Shown: positions 9,209-16,936 of the stretch, piece after piece | How positions within the stretch are numbered: position 1 is the first letter of the stretch | How the letters are laid out: each line of letters starts with the position of its first letter | DNA from: Actinomycetes bacterium | Lineage (GTDB): Bacteria; Actinomycetota; Thermoleophilia; UBA2241 | Reading direction: 5' to 3' | Assembly: GCA_029547745.1 (NCBI GenBank) | Contig: JAKPOQ010000079.1 | Coordinates: 1 to 38,823 of the forward strand | DNA: 38,823 bases | Notes under the pieces: model-generated | Told to the model about the DNA's origin: nothing | The model's input: only the letters and a program-made list of their open reading frames with translations | Database searches by the model: none | Translations under genes and position numbers: made by a program

Positions 9209-9976
9209 TCACGTGGCGATGAAGCCGCCGTCCACCAGCAGCTCGGCCCCCGTCACCCAGGAGGCCTCGTCGCTGGCCAGATACAGGGCCGCGTAGGCGA
9301 TGTCGCGCGGCTGACCCACCCGACCCAGCGGGATGGAGCTCACGACGTCGGCGACCCACTCCGGCTTCGCCATCTCCCTGGCCTGCATCGGTGTGTCGAT
9401 GATGCCGGGATGGATGATGTTGGCGCGGATGTGATCGGGGCCGTACTGGACGGCGAGCGACTTCGTCAAGGCGATGAGGGCACCCTTGGCGCTGGTGTAG
9501 GCGTCCTGCGGACGCGAAAAGCCGACCAACGCGGAGATGGAGCCGACGTTGATGATCGAGCCGCCGCCGTTCTCTTTGAGGTGCGGGACCGCGTACTTGA
9601 GGACGAGGAACACGCCGGTGAGGTTGATGGCGATGACCTTGTCCCAGTGGTCGCGTGGCGTGTCGACGACACTGGAGTCGTAGTCGCGCCACAGCACACC
9701 GGCGTTGTTGTAGACGACGTCGAGCTTGCCGAACTGGGCGACGCCGCCTTCGACGCCGGCCTTGACCTGCTCCTCGTCGGAGACATCGGTGACGAAGCCG
9801 GCGATCTCGCCGCCCTCCCCTTTCACAAGGGCCACCGTGTCGGCGAGCGCCTTCTCGTCGATCTCGAGCGCGATGATGCGGGCGCCGTGCTCGGCGAAGA
9901 GCCGGCAGGCCTCCCTGCCCTGGCCCATCCCGGCGCCGGTGATGAGGGCTACCTTGCCCTCGAGTCTGCCGCTCAC
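9209..9976 (-). CDS. short-chain dehydrogenase/reductase (SDR), NAD(P)-dependent
   Basis: The 255-residue protein is a classical SDR: cofactor motif TGAGMGQG near residues 14-21, NNAG near 90, a catalytic serine in NVGSISA, YTSAK (Tyr and Lys) near 160, and the C-terminal LLVDGGF. An acidic residue after beta-2 (LEIDEK) suggests NAD rather than NADP. GTG 9976 has AGGAGG seven to nine bases upstream. It is the first gene after a GC-rich hairpin and a candidate promoter, so it may head a subtranscript SDR-GS-AOR-GS-HAD. Likely reaction: oxidation of an alcohol to aldehyde or ketone, feeding the AOR downstream. The alcohol is not identifiable. Confidence 0.9.
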   Translation of the reverse strand: MSGRLEGKVALITGAGMGQGREACRLFAEHGARIIALEIDEKALADTVALVKGEGGEIAGFVTDVSDEEQVKAGVEGGVAQFGKLDVVYNNAGVLWRDYDSSVVDTPRDHWDKVIAINLTGVFLVLKYAVPHLKENGGGSIINVGSISALVGFSRPQDAYTSAKGALIALTKSLAVQYGPDHIRANIIHPGIIDTPMQAREMAKPEWVADVVSSIPLGRVGQPRDIAYAALYLASDEASWVTGAELLVDGGFIAT

Positions 9977-10012
9977 TCCCTGCCTCCTGTCGTCCTCATC
10001 CGTCTGTCGTAC

Positions 10013-10046
10013 AGTCTACCACTATCGCACAGAAGCACACAAAAGC
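10013..10046 (-). promoter_or_regulatory. candidate promoter and operator-like repeats upstream of the SDR gene
   Basis: On the minus strand TTGTGT (10037-10042) and TAGACT (10013-10018) are 18 bases apart, and the GTG start lies downstream. Overlapping them are two 10-base direct repeats, GCTTTTGTGT and GCTTCTGTGC (8 of 10 identical), which contain TGTG/TGCGA elements also found near the deoR promoter. DeoR-family repressors often bind such direct repeats, so this may be a second target of the cluster's regulator. Confidence 0.4.
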
Positions 10047-10076
10047 TATCAGAGCCCACCGGCCCACCGGGCGCGC

Positions 10077-10103
10077 CGGCCGGGCGTTCTCGGCCGGGCG
10101 TTC
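10077..10103. repeat. 13-bp direct repeat in the intergenic spacer
   Basis: CGGCCGGGCGTTC occurs at 10077-10089 and again at 10091-10103, separated by one base, between mtbB and the SDR promoter. Function unknown. Confidence 0.7.
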
Positions 10104-10112
10104 AGGGCCGGC

Positions 10113-10173
10113 GGCGGGGGCGCCGGCGCGGGCGGGCGCAGGCGGGCGCCCCCCGCCGGCGGGCGCCCCCGCC
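10113..10173 (-). terminator. GC-rich hairpin after mtbB
   Basis: GGCGGGGGCGCC (10113-10124) is exactly complementary to GGCGCCCCCGCC (10162-10173), and the bases between can pair further. It lies directly after the mtbB stop on the minus strand. There is no T-run, so it may be a factor-assisted terminator, an RNA-stabilising end, or a partial attenuator between mtbB and the SDR gene. Confidence 0.55.
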
Positions 10174-10183
10174 GCACCCGGGT

Positions 10184-11605
10184 TCAGTCCGCCGGCGCCG
10201 GCGCGCCGCGCTGCAACCCGGTCTTCTTCAGGAACTGGTTGACGCAGTTGATCTCGATGTCGAGCAGCTCGGCGATGCGCACCTTGGCCGCGATGCCCTT
10301 GGCGACGCCGGGGACGCCCGTGACCGTGCCGATGTCGAGCTCCTCGCGGAGCTGACGCATCAGCGTCGGGTCGCTCAAGTCCAGCGGCGACACGTGGAGC
10401 TTGTCCGCGACGTACTTCTTGGCCTCGCCGATCCTCATCTTCTTGAGCTCCATCCTGGCTACCAGGTCTCCAGCAGCCCGGATGCCGCCCATCGATGAGG
10501 CCAGCAGATGCGCCATGTGCATGCCGGCAGGGTCGCCCGTGCCCACCTACAACCCGTCGCAGCGGCCGATCTCGATCATCGCCGCGCTCGCCCGGGTCAC
10601 GGCGTCGACGGCCGGCGTCTCGAACATCGGCACGCCGCCGACGCCCATGCCCACGTTGGCGTGCACGGGTATCTCGGCGATCTCGGTGCACTTCTTGATG
10701 AAGGTCAGGGCGCGCCCGAGGTTCCACGGCGCCGTCTTCTTGGTGTTCGTGTTGACGACGGGGCCGAAGATCGCCGCCCCCGCCTTCTCGCAGAGCTTGA
10801 GCTGCTCGTGCGGCCACAGGCCGGCGAGTCGCACCCCGTCGTACTCGAGCTCGCCGTGGAAGCCGAGCACCATCTCCGCCGCCATGCCGATCTCGACCGG
10901 CAGCCCCGTCTCTTTGGCCACGTGCTCCGTGCAGCGCAACACGGCGAGGAACTCGGCGTCGCCGGTCGAGGCCACGGTGTCGTAGTCGATGCCGTCGGCG
11001 CCCATCTCGACCATACAATCGCTCATCTCGATGCAGTCGCCGAGGCACGCCTCGAGTGCCTCTTCCTGAGTTCGACGCGCGCCGGCGATGTCGCCCTTCT
11101 GCAGCAGGTCGGACGGGTTCTCGAACGAACCGTCGGGGCGGTAATACAGCCCCAAGTTCGGCATGAAGCCGTAAAGCAGGGGAAAGATGGTGGTCTCCTG
11201 CAGCAGCTCCATGTGCAGTTGCTCGAGCGCCTTCAAGAAGCGTTGCGGCTTGACCGAGTAGTCGTTATGCGAGACCTCCATCGAGTCGAAGCCGAGCATC
11301 GACTCGAACAGACGCACGCCCACCTCGCGATTGACCGGAGCCACCACGCCGCTCGACATCCGTGACGAGTTGAGCGCGTTCACGCAGCCGTCCTTGGTCA
11401 TCACGACCTCGTGACCGCGCTCCACGCCCCAGACGCGTGTCGGCGCCGCGAAACAGTCGACGAGCCAGTCGACCTCGTTCTCGTCGAGGGCCGGGATCTT
11501 CGCCTTCGCCGCCGCGGCCTCCGACCCCTGCACGAACTCGGCGCGCAGTTCGTCCCGGGTCAGCTCGACGTTCGAGCCGTCGCCCATCCTCGTGAGGATC
11601 TTCAT
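10184..11605 (-). CDS. mtbB: dimethylamine:corrinoid methyltransferase with in-frame amber codon (pyrrolysine protein)
   Basis: The frame encodes 473 residues if the TAG at codon 353 (10547-10549) is read. Before it the sequence follows MtbB throughout: [101 protein letters not shown]. After the TAG the same frame continues with the conserved MtbB end: [43 protein letters not shown] and [18 protein letters not shown]. In known MtbB proteins pyrrolysine sits at this very spot, after a VDGI-type segment and before GVGDPLGM. MtbB moves a methyl group from dimethylamine to the Co(I) of a corrinoid protein, here most likely the product at 16933-17601. ATG 11605 has AGGAGG nine bases upstream. Ordinary gene calling gives two pieces (to 10547, and 10184-10546), which should be merged. 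Confidence 0.95.
10547..10549 (-). other. in-frame TAG, predicted pyrrolysine codon 353 of mtbB
   Basis: The minus strand reads GAC GGG TTG TAG GTG GGC ACG GGC GAC CCT, giving DGL-amber-VGTGDP with no frame change on either side. The flanking protein is conserved on both sides, which distinguishes recoding from a true stop or a frameshift. The final stop of the gene is TGA at 10184-10186. Decoding would need tRNA-Pyl(CUA) and PylS from elsewhere in the genome; none was seen in this window. Confidence 0.93.
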
Positions 11606-11687
11606 CCCTTTGGGCCTCCTCCTGCCGTCATGGCCCAAGCCCTCGCCGGCTCGGCAAGCCGACGTCGTCCTTGGCCTTTCGTGCTTC

Positions 11688-11729
11688 GCGGGCGGCGGGG
11701 CGGACCATGGTCCGCCCCGCCGCCCGCGC
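11688..11729. terminator. perfect 42-bp palindrome between the APC transporter gene and mtbB
   Basis: The sequence is self-complementary about 11708/11709 (centre GGACCATGGTCC) with 21-base arms rich in GC. It lies 39 bases after the transporter stop and about 80 bases before the mtbB start. There is no T-run. It could terminate or attenuate the upstream transcript, or protect its 3' end, thereby setting mtbB expression apart from the upstream genes. Confidence 0.7.
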
Positions 11730-11768
11730 GTCCGGTCACGTCCCACTTACGGCCGTACGCTCCGTCCG

Positions 11769-13511
11769 TCACTCGACCGGGATCTCCTTGGCCACTGCCT
11801 CGAGCGCCATGCCCTGGCTCTTGCGCACCGCCCAGGCGACCACCCAGATCACCGCGGCGGCGATGTACAGGACGCCCATGAAGATGCCGGACTCCTTGTT
11901 GTTGACGCCGTAGATCGAATCCTTGATGAACAGCGTGATGTTGAAGACCAGGAAGGCGGAGTAGATGGCCGCCACGATCGACATCCACGGAATGCCCAGG
12001 ATCTTGCCCTTGGGAAGCGGCGAGCTGTCCCAGATCGCCTTGCCGCGCCACGGCATGACCATGAACGCCAGGCCGCTGCCCAGGAACATGATGATGATGC
12101 CCAGCGTGGCGTCATAAGTGAAGAGCTTGACGATCGTCACCCCGTACTCCTCGACGACCGGCGTATAGGCATACAGGGCGGCGACGATGGTCGACGGGAT
12201 CGTCATCAGCAGCAGGGCGACGACTGGCACGCCGTTCGAGGTCACCCGCGCAGCGCCCTCAGGCAGGATCCGGTCGAACGCCGCCGCGAAGATCATGCGC
12301 GTCGACGAGAGGAACAGGGTGCCGAACCATCCGAAGAGCAACAGGCTGATGGCGGCGACGAGCACGACCTGGAAGGCCGCGTTCGGCACGATCCAGGAGA
12401 TCATCGCCGTCGGCGAGACGCTGTCGCCGCCGAGCGGCGAGATCCCCCACCAGTACGCTGCCATCGTCCCCATGAACGCCTGGTAGCCGACCTTCCACGT
12501 CATGAGGGCGAGGAAGGCCAGGGCGATGAGGGTCGGCACGAAGAGGCCGCCCAGCATCTGGTAGATGTTCTTGCGGAAGTCCTTGGCCCCGCGCACCTCG
12601 CCGTACAACGTGGCGCCCCAGTTCGGCCACGCCATCCAGAAGAGCATGAAGGGGACGAGGGTCCAGGTGGCCCAGCTCAGGCCGCCCGAGAAGGTCGAGG
12701 TCGGCATGCCTGTGCCCTTGCCGATCGCCTCCATGGCTTCGAACGCGCCGGCGTACGTCTCTCCCTCGACGGGGATGAGAGCGCCGGCGTCATCGTACTT
12801 GAAGAGGCCGGACGCGTCGGTCTCGTACTTCTGCAGGTTCAGCGTCCCGGCCTCACCGTAGTACTTGTTCGCCGCCTCGTTGAACCTGTCTTTGAAGCTG
12901 CTGCCGGACGTGACGAGCAAGAGGATGCCGGCCACGATGACGCCGGCGAGGCCGATCCACATGGCCCAGACCTGGAACTTGGCATAGGCCTTCATGCCGA
13001 TCGCCACGAGGGTCGAGGCGATGGCGATCACGACCAGGGCGGCGACGAAGATCCCCGTCGGGGTCCCCAGCCAGTCCGCCGCGCTGTTGAGCCCGAGGAT
13101 ACGGAAGATCGGTTTGACGGTGGTCTGCACGCCCATGTCGGCGTAGATCGGCGTCCAGAGCCACAGGATGAACCACCACCCTACGGCGGCGACGATGAAG
13201 CCCACCGCGCTGTGGAAGATGCGCGACATCCAGACGTAGTCGCCGCCGGCCCTCGGCATGGCCGAGATGAGGCCCGCGTACACGATGATCTCCATGACGA
13301 TGAAGACCGAGGTGATCACGATCGACCAGAACAGGCTGCCGCCGGGGATGAAGCACGCGTACGCGAACGACCAGATGGCGAGGAACAGGTTCACCGAGAA
13401 GAACGAATACCGGAACCCGTCCCCGCCCGACCACGCTTTGACGAGGCCGCTCGCTTTTCTCACGAACAGGGTCTGTTCCGCCGGCTTTGGTGGCTCCGCG
13501 GTTGTCGCCAT
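11769..13511 (-). CDS. APC-superfamily amine/amino-acid transporter
   Basis: The 580-residue product is an integral membrane protein with about 12 hydrophobic segments and the APC-type early motif (ISAMPRAGGDYVWMSRI near residue 85). It is longer than many APC permeases because of a roughly 70-residue hydrophilic insert (about 205-275) before the GGLSWATWTLVPFMLFWMAW segment. ATG 13511 has GGAGGAGG upstream. It sits between the metallophosphoesterase gene and mtbB in the same orientation, so it is the probable importer of the methylated amine used by the cluster. No closer substrate assignment is possible from sequence alone. Confidence 0.88.
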   Translation of the reverse strand: MATTAEPPKPAEQTLFVRKASGLVKAWSGGDGFRYSFFSVNLFLAIWSFAYACFIPGGSLFWSIVITSVFIVMEIIVYAGLISAMPRAGGDYVWMSRIFHSAVGFIVAAVGWWFILWLWTPIYADMGVQTTVKPIFRILGLNSAADWLGTPTGIFVAALVVIAIASTLVAIGMKAYAKFQVWAMWIGLAGVIVAGILLLVTSGSSFKDRFNEAANKYYGEAGTLNLQKYETDASGLFKYDDAGALIPVEGETYAGAFEAMEAIGKGTGMPTSTFSGGLSWATWTLVPFMLFWMAWPNWGATLYGEVRGAKDFRKNIYQMLGGLFVPTLIALAFLALMTWKVGYQAFMGTMAAYWWGISPLGGDSVSPTAMISWIVPNAAFQVVLVAAISLLLFGWFGTLFLSSTRMIFAAAFDRILPEGAARVTSNGVPVVALLLMTIPSTIVAALYAYTPVVEEYGVTIVKLFTYDATLGIIIMFLGSGLAFMVMPWRGKAIWDSSPLPKGKILGIPWMSIVAAIYSAFLVFNITLFIKDSIYGVNNKESGIFMGVLYIAAAVIWVVAWAVRKSQGMALEAVAKEIPVE

Positions 13512-13585
13512 GGATCAGCCTCCTCCTCCAGATCAGGCCGCGCGGTCCCCCCGCCGCGGCCAGTGCATGCTGCGCCCGGGTCGGT

Positions 13586-14542
13586 TCACCCGGAGGTGAG
13601 CCGATACTTCTTGACCTTGTCCTTGCCGTCGAGCTCGATGACGCAGCCGTCGAGCGTGCCCTCGACGTATGAGCTGCCCGGGTTCACCACGAGGGTCCTC
13701 CCCATGCGGATGGCTCCTCTGCTCTCGTGGATGTGACCGTGCAGCGACAACAGCGGCTGGACTTCCGTTATCACCTCCCTGACGGCCGTCGAGCCCACAT
13801 GGGCGGTATCCTGCCCCTGGACCTCGAGTCGCTCCCAGTCGATCTTGGGAGCCACGTCGAGCTGCGTATCGTACGGCGGCGCGTGCAGGCCCAACACGAG
13901 TCTGTCGGGGGGCGCCGTCGCCATCTCGATCACCCGCGCAAGTCGCTCCTTGAGCTTGTCCTCCTCTTCCTCACGAGGGGTGTCCCATGGGGTCGGATTG
14001 GTCCAGCCGCTCGACACAAGCTGGTAACCGGCCGGCAGGTCGATGGCGTTCGCCTCGCCCACCTGGATGGTGTGCGAGGTGGCGAGGATCTCATCGATGT
14101 CGTAGGCATCGTCGTTCCCGGGGCAGACGATGCACTGGATACCGCTTCCCTCAAGACGCTCGTCGGCGAACGCCACCCATTCCTCGACGGTCTTGCGCAT
14201 CTCTTCCTTGAAGAGGGCGTCGAGCGCACCGGTGTCGGCCGAGTAGCGCTGCATCTCCTCGTGGCTCATGACGACCGGGTAGTAGCCATGGTCGCGTACG
14301 GACCGCTTCGCCTTGGCGAGCTCGTCCTCGCCTTCGACCTCATGGCGGACGTCCTGGAGATGGAAGATCCAGTGGCCGCTTCCCTCCTCGGCGAACGGCA
14401 CGATGGCCTTGCCCGTCATGTCGCCGCCGAGGATCAGGACGTCGGCCTCGTAGTGCTTGCCCGCGTTCACGAACTTGCGCCAGCAGACTTCCGAGCCGTG
14501 TACGTCGGTGGCAAAAAAGACCCGTGGTCCCTTCTTGCTCAT
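13586..14542 (-). CDS. calcineurin-like metallophosphoesterase
   Basis: The 318-residue protein carries the metal-binding blocks of the family in order: FFATDVHGS (residue 13 region), LILGGDMTG (about 36-44), VCPGNDD (about 140), LGLHAPP and LSLHGHIHES. A longer than usual segment (about 50-130, rich in charged helices) separates the second and third motifs. Members hydrolyse phosphomonoesters or phosphodiesters. ATG 14542 has AAGGGGG upstream. It lies 25 bases after the choline-kinase-like gene, which suggests that the two act on related phosphorylated compounds, for example a glycerophospho-diester or phosphorylated amino alcohol. That link is inference. Confidence 0.88.
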   Translation of the reverse strand: MSKKGPRVFFATDVHGSEVCWRKFVNAGKHYEADVLILGGDMTGKAIVPFAEEGSGHWIFHLQDVRHEVEGEDELAKAKRSVRDHGYYPVVMSHEEMQRYSADTGALDALFKEEMRKTVEEWVAFADERLEGSGIQCIVCPGNDDAYDIDEILATSHTIQVGEANAIDLPAGYQLVSSGWTNPTPWDTPREEEEDKLKERLARVIEMATAPPDRLVLGLHAPPYDTQLDVAPKIDWERLEVQGQDTAHVGSTAVREVITEVQPLLSLHGHIHESRGAIRMGRTLVVNPGSSYVEGTLDGCVIELDGKDKVKKYRLTSG

Positions 14543-14567
14543 GTGCGCCCCCTTCTTGCGCTCGCCG

Positions 14568-15557
14568 TCATACGAGGGCCAGCCATGCCGGGTACTCCGG
14601 GTCCGCCACCACAGCCTCGGCGCGCGCCACGCGCTCCATGCCCCAGTCCATGTAGTCGTGCTCGATCTTCGAGACGGTGTGCTGGATCATCGCCCACACG
14701 CCCCACCAGACGCCGGAAACCATCTTGTAGAGCATCATGCGGGCGAAACGCTTCTCGTCCATGCGGCCGCAGTACGCCTCGATCACGAGCCGCTCCTCGG
14801 CGCGCGAGAACGGGTGCTCCATGACGAAGTCACCGAGGTCGAAGTAGGGGTCGGTCATCCCACCGTACTCCCAGTCGATGATCCACATGCGGCCGCTGGC
14901 GTCGACGATGAAGTTCTCGCTGAGGAGGTCGTTGTGGCAGGCCGCCGGTCGCGGCTGGTCACGTGCGCAAGCCGCCTCGATGTCGTCGAGGGCCTTGAGC
15001 ATGGCCGTGAGGCGCTCCGGCATGGGGGCGCCGATCTCGCGGGCGATCTTCACGTAGCCACGGATCATCTCGAACACGTGGATCTCGTGCTTGAAGATCG
15101 CCCGCTCGTGCACGCGACGGGCCGTCTCGACCGCCTGGCGTATACGCGCCGGATGCCCGGCCATCGTCTCGGGATGCATGATCTCGCCGTCGACGAAGGC
15201 GATCACCATCGCACCCTCGGGCTCGATCACGTACACCACTTCGGGGCCCACACCGGCTTTGGCCGCCTGGATCATGCAGTCGCGCTCGTTGGCCCGGTCG
15301 ATGAACATGTCCGTACCCTGTCCGGGCACCCGGAGCACGTACTTGCCGCCGCCGTTCTCGGGACCGCCGTCGACCCAGACGATGTAGTTGTGGTTGGTGA
15401 TGCCGCCGCCGAGCTCCTCCCAGCGGACGTCGTGGCCCTGCCACGCCGGGATGCGGGCGATCGCCTCGGCGGCCGTCATCGGGTGTCCGTTGCCGGCCGG
15501 CGCGCTTGCCTGCGGCTGCGCGCCGGCCTCGGCGCGAGCCTGTTCCGGCGCCGTCAT
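14568..15557 (-). CDS. choline/ethanolamine-kinase-like phosphotransferase (APH fold)
   Basis: The 329-residue protein shows the choline/ethanolamine kinase and LicA type pattern: GGGITNHNYIVW (nucleotide loop, near residue 49), CHNDLLSEN (Brenner motif, near 205) and IIDWEYGG (metal-binding Asp, near 226). These enzymes phosphorylate choline, ethanolamine, thiamine or similar alcohols with ATP. The first 25 residues are Ala/Pro-rich and probably disordered. Its ATG overlaps the stop of the MtmB-like gene as ATGA (15554-15557), so translation is coupled. Choline-kinase relatedness is the best clue in the cluster that the substrate may be an N-methylated amino alcohol. An unrelated small-molecule kinase cannot be excluded. 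Confidence 0.85.
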   Translation of the reverse strand: MTAPEQARAEAGAQPQASAPAGNGHPMTAAEAIARIPAWQGHDVRWEELGGGITNHNYIVWVDGGPENGGGKYVLRVPGQGTDMFIDRANERDCMIQAAKAGVGPEVVYVIEPEGAMVIAFVDGEIMHPETMAGHPARIRQAVETARRVHERAIFKHEIHVFEMIRGYVKIAREIGAPMPERLTAMLKALDDIEAACARDQPRPAACHNDLLSENFIVDASGRMWIIDWEYGGMTDPYFDLGDFVMEHPFSRAEERLVIEAYCGRMDEKRFARMMLYKMVSGVWWGVWAMIQHTVSKIEHDYMDWGMERVARAEAVVADPEYPAWLALV

Positions 15558-16936
15558 GAGACGGGCACCTCGAGACCCATGCCGGCGAGCTCCTCGCGGA
15601 CCTCGTCCATGACGCGCTGGTAGTCGGCGTTCACGATGCGCTTGGTGCGCGGGTCGTAGACCTCTTGGAAGGTGAGGCCCTTGTCGGGCTCCTTGAGCTT
15701 GTCGCCGAAGAGCGGGAAGAGCTTCTGGCAGATCGGCTCGGCCTCGGCCCGCGTGAGCCTGGCCGCGGCGAGGCCGATCTCGGCGTGGAAGCGGTGGTCG
15801 TCAGGCACCAGGGAGTCCGGCTGGACGGCCATCGCCGGATGGCCGCTGAACACGTTGCCGCCGGACGTGACCACGGCGAGCATGTAGCAGGCCATCTCGT
15901 AGTGGTACTGCTTCGTCCCCGAGCCGCCGCCCAGGTAGGGGAGGTTGACCATCGGGTAGCCCATGTTGCGCCCGACGGCCGCGTTGGAGAGGGCGATCGC
16001 CCAGATGAGCGGCTTTGTCGACGACAGGTGTAGCTTGCTGTGCAACGGCGCGTTGTAGTGGTACGTGCCGCGCATGATCAGGTTGCCCATGATCATGTAG
16101 CAGGTCGCCGTGACGGCGACGCCCTCGGCGCCGCCGGCATAGCCGCCGAAGAGCGGCGTCGACGTCGAGCCGATGTTGGCGCCGATGGTGTTGTAGAAGG
16201 CCACCTTCTGCAGCGCCTCGTAGCCGACCACCATCTCGCTGAGGAAGTCGATGAGGAAGCCGTCGCTGGGGCGCAGGCCAAAGTCCGGGTAGGTGGCGGC
16301 GAACATCGAGGCTGGCTGCGACGCCGCCGAGATGCCGTTGATGATCGGCAGGCCCACGCGTCCGGAGCGCAGGATGCCCTCGCGCGCGAGCCGCACTGTC
16401 TTGATGGTGGCAAGCACTTCCTGCGGCGAGCGCACGCGGGCGTCCTTCCCGCGGATGTGCAGGATCGACGGTACACTCACCGAGTCGACAATGCTGAAGG
16501 ACGCCATCTTCTCGACCGTGTCTACGAAGACCTGCTCGTCGGTCGTGTAGATGCCGCCGCCCACGTGCACCCACGGACGGTCGTCCGTGGTGTCGGGGCG
16601 GCGGCCCCTCATCGCCTTCCGTTCGCGGCCCTCGCCGAAGGTCGCGGAGGTGGGGGCCTGGGCACACGCCGTGAGGATCTCGTCCCGGGTGAACTCCATG
16701 ACCCGGTTGGTCTCGGGGCAGTACGCGCCCGCCTCGGCGAGCAGGTCGACGGCCGCCGAGAAGACGTTGTCGGTGAGCTCGTCGTCGGTGTTGACGATGG
16801 TCTGCTTGTCCCACTTGATGCCGTAGCGCGCGATGACCTCGGCGAGCTTCGGCACGTAGCGCTTCATGTAGTAGTCGGTCTCGCTCGTCAAGGGGCCGGT
16901 CTCGGCCCTATCGAAGACCTCGATCAGGTCGATCAT
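15554..16936 (-). CDS. MtmB-like (monomethylamine methyltransferase family) protein lacking pyrrolysine
   Basis: The 460-residue protein matches MtmB along its length: N-terminal EVFDRAETGPLTSETDYYM, LLAEAGAYCPETNRVMEFTRDEI, a central PLFGGYAGGAEGVAV, HYNAPLHSKLHLSSTKPLIW, VTSGGNVFSGHPA and C-terminal GLTFQEVYDPRTKRIV. Known MtmB proteins carry pyrrolysine at residue 202 in a GMGV-O-GPET segment. Here the equivalent region is GRVGLPIINGISAASQ with Ile198-Ile199-Asn200, and no amber codon occurs anywhere. The TIM-barrel fold is therefore kept but the special residue is replaced. The ATG overlaps the corrinoid protein stop as ATGA. It probably methylates the neighbouring corrinoid protein, but the methyl donor may differ from monomethylamine. 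Sequence divergence from MtmB is considerable, so the family call is firmer than the substrate. Confidence 0.85.
   Translation of the reverse strand: MIDLIEVFDRAETGPLTSETDYYMKRYVPKLAEVIARYGIKWDKQTIVNTDDELTDNVFSAAVDLLAEAGAYCPETNRVMEFTRDEILTACAQAPTSATFGEGRERKAMRGRRPDTTDDRPWVHVGGGIYTTDEQVFVDTVEKMASFSIVDSVSVPSILHIRGKDARVRSPQEVLATIKTVRLAREGILRSGRVGLPIINGISAASQPASMFAATYPDFGLRPSDGFLIDFLSEMVVGYEALQKVAFYNTIGANIGSTSTPLFGGYAGGAEGVAVTATCYMIMGNLIMRGTYHYNAPLHSKLHLSSTKPLIWAIALSNAAVGRNMGYPMVNLPYLGGGSGTKQYHYEMACYMLAVVTSGGNVFSGHPAMAVQPDSLVPDDHRFHAEIGLAAARLTRAEAEPICQKLFPLFGDKLKEPDKGLTFQEVYDPRTKRIVNADYQRVMDEVREELAGMGLEVPVS

Noticed and set aside
10077-10103. Insertion-sequence end or attachment site
   Set aside because: Only a 13-bp direct repeat with no integrase, transposase or target duplication nearby.
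10547-11746. Treating the upstream part of mtbB as a complete 350-400 residue protein and 10184-10546 as a separate small gene starting at GTG
   Set aside because: The two parts are directly adjacent in the same frame, the second has no ribosome site of its own, and together they match one MtbB protein.
11592-13736. Very long plus-strand frame (over 700 codons) opposite the APC transporter
   Set aside because: It is an antisense shadow: extreme Arg/Asp/His composition, while the minus strand encodes a clear membrane transporter.
15554-16936. Calling this gene a second MttB
   Set aside because: Its conserved blocks follow MtmB along the whole length rather than MttB.
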